Assembly (NCBI RefSeq): GCF_023330685.1
Contig: NZ_CP097128.1
Location: 2,604,001 to 2,668,000 of the forward strand
Length of the DNA: 64,000 nt
Direction of reading: 5' to 3'
Origin: Conexibacter sp. DBS9H8
Lineage (GTDB): Bacteria > Actinomycetota > Thermoleophilia > Solirubrobacterales > Solirubrobacteraceae
Part shown: positions 9,274-18,335 of the stretch, one piece after another
How the letters are laid out: every line of letters starts with the position of its first letter
Numbering within the stretch: the stretch's first letter is position 1
Position numbers and translations under genes: made by a program
The notes under the pieces: model-generated
Told to the model about the DNA's origin: nothing
Databases searched by the model: none
The model's input: only the letters and a program-made list of their open reading frames with translations

Positions 9274-9960
9274 GTGCCAACGGCCACCGTCAGACCCGTC
9301 GTGATGTCGACCCGTACCCCAACCTTCTGCCTGCGTGTCCGCGCGGCCTTGTGGGAGGAGCGCGGCCAATCCCTCTTTGAGGTACTGATCGCCGCCCTCG
9401 TCACCGTGATCGTCCTCGGCTCGATCGGGGCGCTGCTCATCGCCTCCCAGCGCGATCAGCAGAAGAACGCGAGCTATGACGCCGCCCAGGGGAGCGCCCA
9501 GACCGAGCTCGACGCGATGGTCACCCAGATCGGCGCGGCCAACAACATCATCGCCGCGAGCCCGAACTCGGTCGACATGGACGTCAGCATCGGCGGGACC
9601 GACGTCCAGGTCTACTACGAGTGTGACATCCCGATCGCCAACGGCGACCGCTCCTGCGTCCGGCTCCAGACCGGGGTGACCGACCCGCTCCCGCCCCTCA
9701 GCACCGCAACCACGGTGATTCCCGACATCACCAACGGCACCACCGCCGCACCGGTGTTCAGCTGGACCTCCGAGGCGCCCGCCCCGACCTACGGGACGGG
9801 CACGACGACGACCCCGGTGCCGGTCACCCCCGACTACGTGACGGCGACGATCGACGTGCCGGCCGCGGACGGGGTGGCGAGCCCCGCGCTCACCCTCAAC
9901 CACACGATCGCCTTCTCCGACGGGGCGCTGATCCGCAATGTCATCGTGCAGAACAACTGA
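9274..9960 (+). CDS. Minor pilin, PilW-like (left module)
   Basis: A 228-residue type IV pilin-like protein. The GTG start at 9274 is preceded by GGAGAAAGG at 9261-9269. A basic leader ends at Gly31, then the mature sequence QSLFEVLIAAL opens a long hydrophobic helix with the essential Glu at +5; residue +1 is Gln rather than Phe. A Thr/Pro-rich globular region with few cysteines follows. It is first of three plus-strand pilin-like genes and overlaps the next by 23 bp. A role in pilus-tip priming or pseudopilus assembly is inferred from family and position. Confidence 0.8.
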   Translation: MPTATVRPVVMSTRTPTFCLRVRAALWEERGQSLFEVLIAALVTVIVLGSIGALLIASQRDQQKNASYDAAQGSAQTELDAMVTQIGAANNIIAASPNSVDMDVSIGGTDVQVYYECDIPIANGDRSCVRLQTGVTDPLPPLSTATTVIPDITNGTTAAPVFSWTSEAPAPTYGTGTTTTPVPVTPDYVTATIDVPAADGVASPALTLNHTIAFSDGALIRNVIVQNN

Positions 9961-11452
9961 GCGCAGCCCCGGCCCGCGCGGTGAGGCGGGCTTCATGCTC
10001 GTGGAGGCCCTCGCCGCAGTGCTGATCCTCACCGTCGGGGTCATGGGGCTGCTGACCGGCTTCGTCGCCTCCCAGAAGCTGTCCTCCAGCAGCGAACGCC
10101 AGGCGTCGATGTCCCAGGTCGCCCAGCGCGAACTGGAGCGGGTGCAGGGACTTCCGTACGCGTCCGTCGGACTGACCGCCGCGCCGTCACCGTCCACGGA
10201 CCCCGGGAACCCCGACTACTGGGTGACCGCGGGCCCCCCCGCGACGTTCGCGTGGAACCAGGGGTCAAGTCCCGCGGAGGCCCTTGACGTCGACACGACG
10301 AACGGGACGGTCGTACCGTCGTCGAGCTGGAGCGAGGGCGGCTACAGCGGCACGGTCGACGACTTCGTCACCTGGGTCACCGACACCGGGTGCAGTCCGG
10401 GCTGTCCCGCCTCCGCGGACTACAAGCGGGTGACCGTTGCGGTGACGATGACCGGGCCGGGAGCGCCTTCGCCGGTGTACGTCTCCGCCGTGGTGACCGA
10501 CCCGAACGCCGCACCCAATCAGGGGACAGCCAACGGCACCTCCGGCAACCCGGTCACGAGCGGGGGGACGACCTGCTCGACCCAGACGGGCACGACGACG
10601 ACGACCGGGCCGTGTGAGGCGCCGATCACCTCCGGGGTGCCGAACACGTTCTACGTGCACGACTGCGCGGCGACGAACACGAGCTGTGGCGCCCCGACAA
10701 CCTCGCACCCAACCGATCCGACCGTCGGTCTGATCAGCGGACTGACCTGCTCGAGCACGCTGACCCTCGCCTCCGAGATCACGTCGCTGCTGACGAGCGG
10801 CTGTCCGACGCCGGACCTGATGGACACGAACATCCCGACCGGGACGAACTCGACGCTGCAGTACTCGACCGACCTCGGGACGACCGGATATCAGGGTGGC
10901 CGGCTGCTGCAGCCGCTGTGTGGGAACACGAGCGGCTGTGGGACCGGCAGCACGTCTGACTGCAGCAGCGGGGCGAGCTGGAGCACGAGCCTGCTCAACG
11001 CCCAGAACGAGATGTGGGTGACCGCCCCGCTGGCGACCCAGACGACGCTCACCGGGACGGGGGCGCTCAACCTGTTCACCCAGACCCAGGGCGGTGCAAG
11101 CGCGGTGATCACCCTGTGTGTCGAGGTGTATGCGATCCCGCCGTCAGGAGGGATCGCCGGGTCACTGGCGGACCTGTTCTCCTGGCCGCCGACCGCCCTC
11201 GGCGGCGACGGGTATGTCGCGGCGACGGACCCATCGACGGGGGCGAACTGGCCGACCTCCCCCTCCAACGTCGAGTACAGCTTCAACTACGCCTCCGGTG
11301 GGGTGACCGTCCCGGCCGGGGACCGCATCGGGCTGCGGGTGTGGATGGCCGCCAACGTCAACGATGCGATCGCCCTCCTCTACGACAGCGCCCAGTACCC
11401 GACCGAGCTGCAGCTCAACAGCTCCTCCGCGATCTCTTTCACCAGCCCATGA
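9938..11452 (+). CDS. Minor pilin, PilV-like, large
   Basis: A 504-residue prepilin with an 18-residue leader, cleavage Gly18/Phe19 and Glu at +5 (FMLVEALAAVLIL). The hydrophobic helix is followed by a large, Thr/Ser/Gly-rich exported region with several cysteines that may form disulfides. It is about three times the size of a usual minor pilin, as expected for a tip adhesin-like subunit (inference). It overlaps its upstream neighbour by 23 bp and its stop overlaps the next start (ATGA), giving a coupled three-gene unit. Confidence 0.78.
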   Translation: MSSCRTTERSPGPRGEAGFMLVEALAAVLILTVGVMGLLTGFVASQKLSSSSERQASMSQVAQRELERVQGLPYASVGLTAAPSPSTDPGNPDYWVTAGPPATFAWNQGSSPAEALDVDTTNGTVVPSSSWSEGGYSGTVDDFVTWVTDTGCSPGCPASADYKRVTVAVTMTGPGAPSPVYVSAVVTDPNAAPNQGTANGTSGNPVTSGGTTCSTQTGTTTTTGPCEAPITSGVPNTFYVHDCAATNTSCGAPTTSHPTDPTVGLISGLTCSSTLTLASEITSLLTSGCPTPDLMDTNIPTGTNSTLQYSTDLGTTGYQGGRLLQPLCGNTSGCGTGSTSDCSSGASWSTSLLNAQNEMWVTAPLATQTTLTGTGALNLFTQTQGGASAVITLCVEVYAIPPSGGIAGSLADLFSWPPTALGGDGYVAATDPSTGANWPTSPSNVEYSFNYASGGVTVPAGDRIGLRVWMAANVNDAIALLYDSAQYPTELQLNSSSAISFTSP

Positions 11453-12780
11453 AAGCCGAGTCGATGTCCCAGCCCTCCCCTTCGCCCTCCCGGCTGGCTG
11501 ATGAGTCCGGGGTCGCCCTGATCGTCGCCCTCGCCGCGCTGATGATCATCTCCCTGCTCGCCGCCGCCTCGGTCACCCTCGCGGTCAACACCACCCAGGG
11601 AACGCGGCGCAACATGGATCAGCGCCAGGCCTTTGAGGCCGCCCAGGCGGGCCTCCAGGTCGCCCTTTACCGCTACAACATGCTCGCGCCGTCCGCCGGT
11701 GACTGCGTCGGGGATGGGGTGAGCGCCCCGTCGTCCGCCGGGGTCTGCACGAGCTCGGTGGCGACGCTGGGGGACGGCGCCTCCTACCAGTACGAGACGA
11801 CACCGCAGCTGGCCAGCAGCGGCACGTGCGTCGGCTCGATGGTGACCAACGTCGTCGGCGTCTCGAACGTGTGCCTGTCGGCGACCGGCATGAGCCACGG
11901 GGTGAGCGTCCGTTCGGAGATGCGCGTCGCCGCGTTCGCCGGGACGCCGCTGTTTCCCTACCCGGGCCTCATCGGCCTGCAGAGCATCGTCCACAACGGC
12001 TCCTACACCTCCAACTACACCGAGGCCTCAAACGGCACGATCCTCGTCAACGGCTCGTTTGTGCCGTTGCCGGGCTACCAGGTCTACCTCGGTCCGAGCG
12101 GCAGCTACAACGGACCTGCGACGCCGACGCGTCTGAACGGTCCGATCGTGCTCTCGCCGGTCAACCCCGGTTCTTCGGCGACGACGAACGACAACAGCGC
12201 GTTCGTGGCCACCACCAACGGCAACGGCAGCGTCAGCTACACCGCCACCGGCCGGGCGTTCTCGGCCACCGGGCCGGCGACGGTGACCTTCACCGGCGGC
12301 ATCTACAACTACTGCTCCTTCAACGTCAGCGGCAACGTCGTCCTCAACGTCGCCCCGAGCGCGAGCGTCGCGATCTACATCGACTCACCCAGTGACCCGG
12401 GCTCCGGCTGTCCCCAGGGGTCGGGAAGCTTCGGCCTCGGCGGCGCGTCGGGGAAGGAGCCGATCTGGAGCAATCCGTCTCAGAACCCGACCGCACTTCA
12501 GCTCTACGTCTACGCGCCGAACACGATCACCTTCAACGGGTCGAGCACCTTCAACGGCACCCTGTATGCCCCGACCTCCAACGTCACCTTCAACGGCAGC
12601 GCCTCCTTCACCGGCGGACTGTCGGCCAACGACATCACGGTGAACGGCTCGTCCACCTACACCTGGAACCCTCAGGTCGCCAGCCTGCAGGTCAGCACCC
12701 AGGGCGTCTACTACCGCTCGGCGTGGGGGCGCTGCAGCGTCCAGCCACCGTCGGGATCGCCGATGGGCGGGTGCGGCTGA
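11449..12780 (+). CDS. PilX-like pilus accessory protein
   Basis: A 443-residue protein with the PilX-type N-terminus ESGVALIVALAALMI. The cleavable Gly is present but Glu at +5 is absent, as in PilX proteins. The exported part has repeating short strands rich in NGS/NGT motifs (FNGSSTFNG, FNGSASFTG, VNGSSTYTW), resembling a beta-helix-like C-terminal domain of PilX-related proteins. The ATG at 11449 overlaps the previous stop; the next in-frame ATG is at 11464. It ends at the bidirectional terminator shared with the facing module. Confidence 0.72.
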   Translation: MKAESMSQPSPSPSRLADESGVALIVALAALMIISLLAAASVTLAVNTTQGTRRNMDQRQAFEAAQAGLQVALYRYNMLAPSAGDCVGDGVSAPSSAGVCTSSVATLGDGASYQYETTPQLASSGTCVGSMVTNVVGVSNVCLSATGMSHGVSVRSEMRVAAFAGTPLFPYPGLIGLQSIVHNGSYTSNYTEASNGTILVNGSFVPLPGYQVYLGPSGSYNGPATPTRLNGPIVLSPVNPGSSATTNDNSAFVATTNGNGSVSYTATGRAFSATGPATVTFTGGIYNYCSFNVSGNVVLNVAPSASVAIYIDSPSDPGSGCPQGSGSFGLGGASGKEPIWSNPSQNPTALQLYVYAPNTITFNGSSTFNGTLYAPTSNVTFNGSASFTGGLSANDITVNGSSTYTWNPQVASLQVSTQGVYYRSAWGRCSVQPPSGSPMGGCG

Positions 12781-12787
12781 GAGCGCT

Positions 12788-12823
12788 GAGGGGAAGCTGC
12801 CCTGCGGAACCGCAGGTCCCCTC
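12788..12823. terminator. Bidirectional terminator between converging pilin modules
   Basis: A hairpin with perfect inner stem CCTGCGG (12801-12807) and CCGCAGG (12810-12816), plus an outer stem GAGGGGA (12788-12794) with TCCCCTC (12817-12823). It sits between two converging genes and can serve both strands. There is no T-tract, usual in high-GC actinobacteria. Confidence 0.6.
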
Positions 12824-12840
12824 CTGGGACAGGCGGCAGC

Positions 12841-12870
12841 GCGGGCCGCGCTCAGGCGGGCCGCGCTCAG
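12841..12870. repeat. Tandem 15-bp direct duplication
   Basis: The 15-bp sequence GCGGGCCGCGCTCAG occurs twice head to tail (12841-12855 and 12856-12870). The second copy contains the stop codon of the right-hand PilX-like gene. It looks like a slipped-strand duplication that left the coding end intact. Confidence 0.8.
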
Positions 12871-14915
12871 CAGCCGTTCAGATCCCCAGCGTTACCCGAG
12901 CTCAACGGGGCGCCAGCGCCGAAGTTCTGGGGCGGGTTGCCGCTCTCGGTGAAGCTCAGCGCTTCAATCGAGTTGTCGCAGGCGAGGCTCTGGGCGGGCT
13001 GATATGCGCTGATCACCGGTGACAGCGGATAGTTGCCGAGGTCAAGGTCTTGCAGCACCGAAACGGCGGTCATGTCGACGTTCCAGCCGATGGCGGAACC
13101 CTCGAACGCGGCCGAGCTCTGCACGCTCACCTCCGACTGGGGGGCGTATACGACGAGCGCCTGCGTCGCGGCGGACGGACCGCCGATGTACACCTGGGTC
13201 GCGGGGTCGGGGTTGCCCAGTCCTGGGCTGTAGGTGCCGGTAGACCCGTTCCAAGGGCAGCCGGTGACGGCGGCGTCACTGGAGCCGACCGTGAGACTGC
13301 CGCCGCCGAACGTGGTTGACGTGCCCTGCACGTAGATCTGCATCGCGGATGGATTGACCGCACCGCTGACAAGGTTGAGTCCCCCGGTCGTCGCCGAGTT
13401 GTCGACCCCGCCACAGACGACCACGCTTCCGGCAGCACTGTTGGTGGCACTGCTCGGACAGCCGTTGGCACCCGGAGCCTCCACGTAGATCTGCACCCCT
13501 CCGGAGCCGCCCACCGCCAGGGTCACGTTGGCGTCGGCCATGAGGCCACAGAGCGTGTAGGCGCCCCCACCGGCGAACGTGATGGTTCCCGGGTCAGAAG
13601 CGCTGTCGCCGCTGACCGACAGCATTCCAGAGTTGTCACTGAGTGAACCGCCGCCGCTGTAGCTGATGCCGGTGAGGCCGGTCGGCCCCGTGGTCAGCCG
13701 AAACGCCGGGCGTCGCAGTGAGCATTGAGCGTTTGGGTCCCCCGGCGTACACGCATTCCCGCCGGTGTTGACGTAATCCGGCTGGATGGCGGCGACCGGG
13801 GTGCCGCTCGATCCGTCAGTGGGATCGGCAGTGCAGCTCGCGGGGGCCCCATCGGCACAGACCGCGTTGCCGAACTCGAAGGTCGGGATCAGGCTCGTCG
13901 GATTCGGCTGCGAATTCCCGAGGTTTACGAGGGATTGAGCGAGGTTGGTGTTGTTGAGAGGGCTGAGCGTCCCGGTACTCGAATTGAGGTCCACGGTGGG
14001 ATTGGGGAGCCAGAGGTCATGGCCCGCGGCGATATTGGCGTCCACCACGCCAAGAGCAGCGGTGTTGCCGATCACCCCTGAGACCACGGCACTGACGGTG
14101 CCGAGGCTCAGCAGGCTCGTCAGATTGGTCAGGCCGCTCAACACGTTCGGGGTCGTGTTGGTCAGCGAGCAGAGCAGTGCCACGCACTGCACGTCCCCGT
14201 CGAGCACATCTGTGAGCGCCGTCAGCGACGAGTTGATCGTGACGTCGTTGCGGGCTTCCACCGCCTGCAGAGGTCCGGTTGGCTTCAACAGGGTGAGTTG
14301 GCGCGCGTAGCTGTTGCCGGGACCTCCGTCATTGCAGGACGCGTCCTCATTGGAGCTCGCCGTTGTGTGACAGCCGATGGCGACGATCTCTGGAAAGAGG
14401 ACGTCGTCCCCGTTGCTGGTGGATGCACTCTGGCTTTGCTGGGGAACCGCATTGGGCAAGAACTCAGACTCCTGGTAGGTCTCGCTATCAACCGGCTGCC
14501 AACTACCGGTGCTCGCTGAGGGCAAGCTGCAGCTCCCGCTGGCGAGCACACACACGGTGGGGCAGAGACCGGCGGGTCGAGCGGACAGCCGCACGGTCCC
14601 CGCAACCACCCCAGGATTCAGCTCGGGGACCGCACAGTCGAGTAGATCGCTCAGCCCGAGCGGGCCGCCGTTGAGGTTGAAGCCGCTGCTGAGGCTGTTC
14701 ACGTTGTCATAGAGTTGGGTTTGGGTGCCGGCGTCGGCCGCCTGCTGGGCTGCGCGCGTGCGCTGGTCGTGGGCGGTCTGCTGACTGGTGTTCAGGGCAA
14801 AGGCGACGGCGCCTAGACCGAGCACAAGGCCGACAACGAGAATGACGAGGGCGAGAACGAGCGCCTGACCGTCCTCGGCAGAGCACGATCGCCTCAACGC
14901 CGGATGATTGCTCAC
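12867..14915 (-). CDS. PilX-like pilus accessory protein (right module)
   Basis: A 682-residue protein. The GTG at 14915 overlaps the preceding pilin stop (GTGA) and has GGAGGT just upstream; the open frame beyond it is run-on. The N-terminus EDGQALVLALVILVVGL is the PilX/TadE-like single membrane helix, without Glu at +5. The exported part is very large and Ser/Thr/Gly-rich, with cysteines spread through it and several AGGGAYTLCGL- and AVGGSGGVQIYV-type strands that also appear in the left-module homologue. It closes the operon pilM-N-O-P-like-W-V-X. Confidence 0.75.
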   Translation of the reverse strand: MSNHPALRRSCSAEDGQALVLALVILVVGLVLGLGAVAFALNTSQQTAHDQRTRAAQQAADAGTQTQLYDNVNSLSSGFNLNGGPLGLSDLLDCAVPELNPGVVAGTVRLSARPAGLCPTVCVLASGSCSLPSASTGSWQPVDSETYQESEFLPNAVPQQSQSASTSNGDDVLFPEIVAIGCHTTASSNEDASCNDGGPGNSYARQLTLLKPTGPLQAVEARNDVTINSSLTALTDVLDGDVQCVALLCSLTNTTPNVLSGLTNLTSLLSLGTVSAVVSGVIGNTAALGVVDANIAAGHDLWLPNPTVDLNSSTGTLSPLNNTNLAQSLVNLGNSQPNPTSLIPTFEFGNAVCADGAPASCTADPTDGSSGTPVAAIQPDYVNTGGNACTPGDPNAQCSLRRPAFRLTTGPTGLTGISYSGGGSLSDNSGMLSVSGDSASDPGTITFAGGGAYTLCGLMADANVTLAVGGSGGVQIYVEAPGANGCPSSATNSAAGSVVVCGGVDNSATTGGLNLVSGAVNPSAMQIYVQGTSTTFGGGSLTVGSSDAAVTGCPWNGSTGTYSPGLGNPDPATQVYIGGPSAATQALVVYAPQSEVSVQSSAAFEGSAIGWNVDMTAVSVLQDLDLGNYPLSPVISAYQPAQSLACDNSIEALSFTESGNPPQNFGAGAPLSSGNAGDLNGC

Positions 14916-15847
14916 GATCCACCTCCGAGGATGATTCCCACCGCGCCACTGTCCGAGGCGCTGGTGGGCGATGGGTTTGTGAAGATCGAGCTCAGGTAAA
15001 CGGGCGTCAAGCGTGCGAGTTGGGTGTGGACGTGCCCACTGACGGGGACCACGACCACCGTGACCCGCCGGGCGTCGGCGCAGGGCGAGCTCGTTTGTGC
15101 ATCCGTCCCGAAGGTCCCAGTCCCGCTTCCGTTGACGCAGGAACTCGCACTCAGCACACCGTTGGCGACACTCGGACAGCTGTAGGCGGGACTGGTCGCG
15201 GCGGTCGTGATGGTGTTGCTTGACAACATGGAGCCGTTGCCACAGCCCACGTAGGTGTCGGTGACGAAGGTGTAGATCATGAACTCGCTGGCGCCCAGCG
15301 TCGCCAGACAAGGGCTGTTGACCGTGCTCGGCTCCGTCCCCGCCCCCAGCGCACAGGCCGCCGATGGCGTGCTGAGCTCTGTCACCAGCGCGCCGCTGGG
15401 GATCTCCTCCAGCGGCTCTCCATAACTGCCGCAGTCTGACCACTCCGTGAAGCCCTCGGGCTGACTAGCGTAGGGGCGCGTCGATGTTTCGACGAGATTG
15501 TCGTAGTTGTTGTCGATCTCAAAGCAGGCGGGACTGGTGTTGAAGACGAAGTTGGTGGGATCCTGAAAGGTCCCATCGATCATCGCGCTGCTCTGGAGCG
15601 TCGGCGTGGCGCTGAGCGCAAGCGCATCAAAGCCGCTGGCGCTTGAGCGCACCAAGGACCTGATCTGCTCGAGCTGCTGGTCGGCGAGGTTGATGATCTG
15701 TGTCTGTTCCACCTGGGCCGATGCCTGGTTCTGGCCGGTGATGAAGATCACGGCCAGAGCGGTGAGGACGATCACGATGACGAGCGCAGCGACGAGCACC
15801 TCAATCAGGGTGAAACCGGCTTCGGAAGTGTCGGTTCGACCGCTCAT
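14912..15847 (-). CDS. Minor pilin, PilV-like (right module)
   Basis: A 311-residue prepilin. A short 11-residue leader is cut at Gly11/Phe12 with Glu16 at +5 (FTLIEVLVAALVI), the canonical signal for the PilD peptidase encoded downstream. The globular part has many cysteines, including one near the end of the body, so disulfides are likely after export. Its ATG overlaps the PilW-like stop (ATGA). It is the counterpart of the left-module PilV-like gene but shorter. Confidence 0.82.
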   Translation of the reverse strand: MSGRTDTSEAGFTLIEVLVAALVIVIVLTALAVIFITGQNQASAQVEQTQIINLADQQLEQIRSLVRSSASGFDALALSATPTLQSSAMIDGTFQDPTNFVFNTSPACFEIDNNYDNLVETSTRPYASQPEGFTEWSDCGSYGEPLEEIPSGALVTELSTPSAACALGAGTEPSTVNSPCLATLGASEFMIYTFVTDTYVGCGNGSMLSSNTITTAATSPAYSCPSVANGVLSASSCVNGSGTGTFGTDAQTSSPCADARRVTVVVVPVSGHVHTQLARLTPVYLSSIFTNPSPTSASDSGAVGIILGGGS

Positions 15848-16644
15848 GTGCCGTAGTTGAGAAGGCTGGCGCCGGTATGGACGGCAAACGGCGCTGAGGC
15901 GGTGACGGTGCTGAGGTCAGTCGGGTTATTCGGGTCCTGGAGGTCGGCGAGCTGCGCACTCAGACCAACCCAGCTGAGACTTCCGGCCTCACCAGCGGCG
16001 GCCGTGAGATTGAGCGTGTAGAGATTTGTCGCCCCACTTGCCGTGATCGGGCTGGGCGTGGTCGATCCGTCGACGAGACCGGTGAGGTCCAGGGAGATCA
16101 GGCCGTGCACCTCCATCCCCGTAACCCCCGCTGCGGTCCGCAAACAGCTTTCCGGACCGACGGTGAGCGAACCACTCGCATACGTGCTGTTGGCCGTGTT
16201 GCATGTCCAGATCACCGGCTCGGCGGCGCTGCTCAGGCCCGCCACCGTGGTTGTCTGGCTCGCGCTCGTGGTCGTGTAGCTCGTCGGGACGCCCGAGGGA
16301 TCACACAGGCTGACCGTCGTCACGGCCCCGTTGCCGTAGGCTTCTTGGGCCACCTCGATACCGCTCACGCCGGCGCAGCTTCCGTTCACAGCCTGGCGCA
16401 GGTCGAGGACGAGCCGTTCGAGCCCAACCTCGCCCTGGCTGCCGGAGTACGCATGGGCGATCACCTCCGTGTTCTGTTTGAAGGCCTGGGCGAGCCCGTA
16501 TGTGCCGGCTCCCAGCACGATGATCGACACGACCATCGTCACCAGCAGCTCAATGAGGGTGAACCCCGCCTCTGGGGTGAGGCGCTCTCGAGCGTACGCC
16601 GACCGTTGCCGACAGGTGCAGATGGTACGGTCGTGGCCAGCCAT
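15844..16644 (-). CDS. Minor pilin, PilW-like (right module)
   Basis: A 266-residue prepilin. A 27-residue basic leader is followed by FTLIELLVTMVVSIIVLG, with Glu at +5. The body is Thr/Ser-rich with a few cysteines and PilW-like length. It lies 12 bp after the PilP-like gene and is coupled to the next pilin. PilW-type minor pilins help prime pilus assembly; that role is inferred from family and position. Confidence 0.82.
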   Translation of the reverse strand: MAGHDRTICTCRQRSAYARERLTPEAGFTLIELLVTMVVSIIVLGAGTYGLAQAFKQNTEVIAHAYSGSQGEVGLERLVLDLRQAVNGSCAGVSGIEVAQEAYGNGAVTTVSLCDPSGVPTSYTTTSASQTTTVAGLSSAAEPVIWTCNTANSTYASGSLTVGPESCLRTAAGVTGMEVHGLISLDLTGLVDGSTTPSPITASGATNLYTLNLTAAAGEAGSLSWVGLSAQLADLQDPNNPTDLSTVTASAPFAVHTGASLLNYGT

Positions 16645-16656
16645 GAGTCCGGCTCC

Positions 16657-17619
16657 TCACGATCCGCCCACCGAGTGAGTTCGCCCGAGGCGGATGTGGA
16701 GGAGACCGCTGCGCGGGGTGTAGCTGATGGTCCTGAGCGGGCGCAGGTCGCTGGCGAGCCCCCTCACGTAAAGGCGGCCGGTTGGGTCCACCGTGACGAT
16801 GTTCGCGCTCGTGGTCACCTTGTGCACCGCCCGGTAGCGGAAGTGGAACGTTTCGACGGCGCCTGTCACTGGGGTCACTTCGAGGGTCACGCTCTGACGG
16901 GGGGCGAGCACGAGGAATCGGCAGTGTCCGGCGACCGGGGCGCAGCGGCCCGTTCCCGTCACGGTCGTGTTCTCGGCAAGGACGAAGACGGCCCGCTGCG
17001 TTCCGGCTTTGACCCCGAGAAAGGTGATGAACGCCCCTTGTGCCTCGGGAAGCATCTCATCGCGGCTGAGGTTCCTGAATACGGTCGCCGTGGCGCCCTG
17101 TTGGCGAAGCGACGCCTGCACTTCCATCAGGCTGTAGGGAGCAGGGGACAGTGGCCGTTTCGGTCGGGCGGTCGGGGGGGCCTTCGTTGGCACCGTGACG
17201 GTGACCGTGACGGTACGGGTCTTGGGAGCCACCGTTGTCGGGGTTACGGGCCGGACCGGCGCAACCGTCGCCACCGTTGGGGTGATCGGCGCGCTGACGG
17301 CTGCCGTGACGGCTCCACGGGGCACCGCGGCGCTGGTTGGGCTGCTCGGCTTGATGAATGGGTTGTGAAGTGGCCCTGAGATCCGCGGCTGGGCGACCGG
17401 GCGGGTCGGAGCCGGTCTGGTGATCGCCACGCCGGCCGGTGGGCTCATCACCGGCACCGGGGGCAGCGGGCTGAGGTGGGAGGCGGTTCCGGAACGGGAG
17501 AGCAGTGCCGGGATTGCGACAAGCGCAAGGATCAACAACGCCATCACCGGGAGAAGCTGACGTCCCCGGGGATCGGTCGTGAAGGATGCGAGGTGGCGAC
17601 GGGGCGAGTCGAGGTTCAT
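16657..17619 (-). CDS. PilP-like pilus alignment protein (tentative)
   Basis: A 320-residue bitopic membrane protein. It has a short cytosolic N-terminus, a single membrane helix at about 24-42 (LLPVMALLILALVAIPALL), a Pro/Thr-rich extended linker to about residue 150, and a C-terminal beta-rich domain. It occupies the slot right after PilO where pilP lies in other pilus operons, and its ATG overlaps the pilO stop. It has no lipobox, unlike proteobacterial PilP, as expected in a bacterium lacking the PilQ partner. The name rests on position and layout only. Confidence 0.5.
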   Translation of the reverse strand: MNLDSPRRHLASFTTDPRGRQLLPVMALLILALVAIPALLSRSGTASHLSPLPPVPVMSPPAGVAITRPAPTRPVAQPRISGPLHNPFIKPSSPTSAAVPRGAVTAAVSAPITPTVATVAPVRPVTPTTVAPKTRTVTVTVTVPTKAPPTARPKRPLSPAPYSLMEVQASLRQQGATATVFRNLSRDEMLPEAQGAFITFLGVKAGTQRAVFVLAENTTVTGTGRCAPVAGHCRFLVLAPRQSVTLEVTPVTGAVETFHFRYRAVHKVTTSANIVTVDPTGRLYVRGLASDLRPLRTISYTPRSGLLHIRLGRTHSVGGS

Positions 17620-18335
17620 CGTGGTGGGGTGACCAGGGCGGCGGGAGTCGCGCTGGTGGTCGAGGCTGCCGTGGTTGCAAACGGATCGCCCGGGAGGTCG
17701 TAGTCGACCGCAGTGACTGCGGCGGTGACGCCACCAGGGCCACCCTGGGCACCTCCGGTACCGGAGCCGCCGGGGCTGAGGGAAACCGAAGAGATGCTGA
17801 TGAGACGCCCGCTGACGTGGAAGCTGCGGTCATCAGCATGGACGAAGCTGGCGAGAGTGCCGAGGAGATTGGCGACCGCGAAGTAGTTGCCGGTGAAGGA
17901 GAGGCTGAAGCTCTGGCTCGGGAAGGACGCGGCGGCTGACGTCGATGTGGCGCCAGCGGCAGCGGTGGAGGGGGCGGTGCTGGTCGCAGCGGCGGAGGTG
18001 CTCGGGCTGCCGCTCACCGAGACCGCCTGGAAGCCGACGTGGGTGCGATCGGACGCCGCCTGAAGCTCGTTGATGAGCGCAGGGATCTGCTGATCGCTCG
18101 GGACGGCGGTCTGCAGCGCCTTGATCTGACGGGTGTAGGCGTTGTATTGCACTTCGGACCGCAGCCCGGCTTGCACCTGAGCCTCGGCGCTCTGCAGGGC
18201 CGCCTGCGTCGAGCTGATCGACGCCTGCAACTGGTTGGCCTTGTGGTCCTCCGGCGCGACGAACAGGAAGTAACCGCCGACGGCGACAAGGAGGACGACG
18301 ATCGCCGTGACGAACGACCGGTCGCGCGAGCTCAT
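17616..18335 (-). CDS. pilO: Type IV pilus inner-membrane protein PilO
   Basis: A 239-residue protein with a membrane helix near the N-terminus (FVTAIVVLLVAVGGYFLFV), a coiled-coil stretch (about 33-75), then a ferredoxin-like domain typical of PilO/GspM. An Ala/Ser/Thr-rich low-complexity insert splits the domain around residues 110-140. The ATG at 18335 overlaps the pilN stop; the open frame upstream is run-on. PilN and PilO form the ring linking the PilM-bound motor to the envelope. Confidence 0.82.
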   Translation of the reverse strand: MSSRDRSFVTAIVVLLVAVGGYFLFVAPEDHKANQLQASISSTQAALQSAEAQVQAGLRSEVQYNAYTRQIKALQTAVPSDQQIPALINELQAASDRTHVGFQAVSVSGSPSTSAAATSTAPSTAAAGATSTSAAASFPSQSFSLSFTGNYFAVANLLGTLASFVHADDRSFHVSGRLISISSVSLSPGGSGTGGAQGGPGGVTAAVTAVDYDLPGDPFATTAASTTSATPAALVTPPR

